Source: Planctomycetota bacterium
GTDB lineage: Bacteria; Planctomycetota; Brocadiia; Brocadiales; Brocadiaceae
Assembly: GCA_023261465.1 (NCBI GenBank)
Contig: JAHFOW010000158.1
Coordinates: 1 to 6,561, forward strand
Direction of reading: 5' to 3'
Length of the DNA: 6,561 nucleotides
A program made the position numbers and the translations under genes. Shown one piece after another: positions 6,365 to 6,561 of this stretch (position 1 is the first letter of the stretch; each line of letters opens with the position of its first letter). The notes beneath the pieces are model-generated. The model was not told the DNA's origin, made no database searches, and saw only the letters and a program-made list of their open reading frames with translations.

Positions 6365-6561
6365 ATGAAAAAATATTTGATTGCTGGGATACTTGCAGCG
6401 ACTTGTGTAGCATTTTCGTATAATTCATGTGTATGGGCTCAGACCGAAGAGAAGAAGGCGTTGACGCCTGAAGAGGCCGCTGAAGCAATGAAGAAGCTGG
6501 AAGAGGCACAGCAAAAGTTAAAGAAGATAGTTAGAAATCTACCAAAGGTGGATAATGCAGG
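6365..6561 (+). CDS. Secreted protein of unknown function, N-terminal fragment (3' partial)
   Basis: The frame from ATG at 6365 stays open to the window end, giving 65 residues. Residues 1-25 form a Sec signal peptide: MKKY basic start, hydrophobic core at about 4-18, and probable cleavage after V23-W-A25. C22 is not in a convincing lipobox, so a lipoprotein is unlikely. The mature start (QTEEKKALTPEEAAEAMKKL) is rich in Glu, Lys and Ala and predicts an amphipathic, perhaps coiled-coil, helix. No CxxCH haem motif is seen, but the visible part is too short to exclude one further on. It follows nxrA after 108 bp containing a strong hairpin. Its position suggests an exported protein linked to NXR, possibly a structural or electron-transfer partner, but no function can be assigned. 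Confidence 0.8.
   Translation, partial: MKKYLIAGILAATCVAFSYNSCVWAQTEEKKALTPEEAAEAMKKLEEAQQKLKKIVRNLPKVDNA

Noticed and set aside
6365..6445. Lipoprotein signal in the last gene (Cys22)
   Set aside because: The residues before C22 (SYNS) do not fit a lipobox, whereas VWA at 23-25 fits an ordinary Sec cleavage site.

Overview
The window looks like part of a nitrite oxidoreductase (nxr) gene cluster from an anammox planctomycete of the Kuenenia/Brocadia type. The assignment rests on two proteins. One is a Tat-exported, type II DMSO-reductase-family molybdopterin subunit of 1149 aa (NxrA). The other is its multi-cluster iron-sulfur partner (NxrB). Both resemble, from memory, the Kuenenia stuttgartiensis NXR proteins more than membrane-bound NarGH. 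The DNA is moderately AT-rich by eye, with AT-rich intergenic gaps, which fits that group. Genus-level placement is inference and could not be searched here.

Layout, all on the + strand. Positions 1-983 hold the C-terminal 326 codons of nxrB, whose start lies outside the window. Positions 998-1792 hold a TorD/NarJ-type chaperone. Positions 1795-2748 hold an unrecognised protein with an HELMH (HExxH) zinc-protease-like motif and a C-terminal four-cysteine zinc-ribbon-like segment. After a 58-bp AT-rich gap, nxrA runs from 2807 to 6256. A 108-bp gap with a strong hairpin follows. Positions 6365-6561 hold the start of a gene for a secreted protein, cut by the window end.

The first three genes are spaced by 14 and 2 bp, so they are almost certainly co-transcribed and translationally coupled. 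nxrA has its own strong ribosome binding site and may be expressed both from the operon and from a local promoter. NxrA would oxidise nitrite to nitrate at a molybdenum bis-MGD centre. Electrons would leave through an N-terminal [4Fe-4S] cluster in NxrA and then the clusters of NxrB to a haem subunit (NxrC), which is not in this window. The chaperone would insert the cofactor into NxrA and hold back Tat export until folding is complete. The HExxH protein sits between chaperone and catalytic subunit, which suggests a maturation or quality-control role, but nothing in the sequence proves it.

The points most worth a second look are the uncharacterised HExxH/zinc-ribbon protein, the Cys-Asp-Cys replacement in the NxrA iron-sulfur motif, the long hairpin after nxrA, and the unidentified secreted protein that follows it. 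No tRNA, rRNA, CRISPR array or mobile element was seen. The reverse-strand open frames are shadows of these genes.
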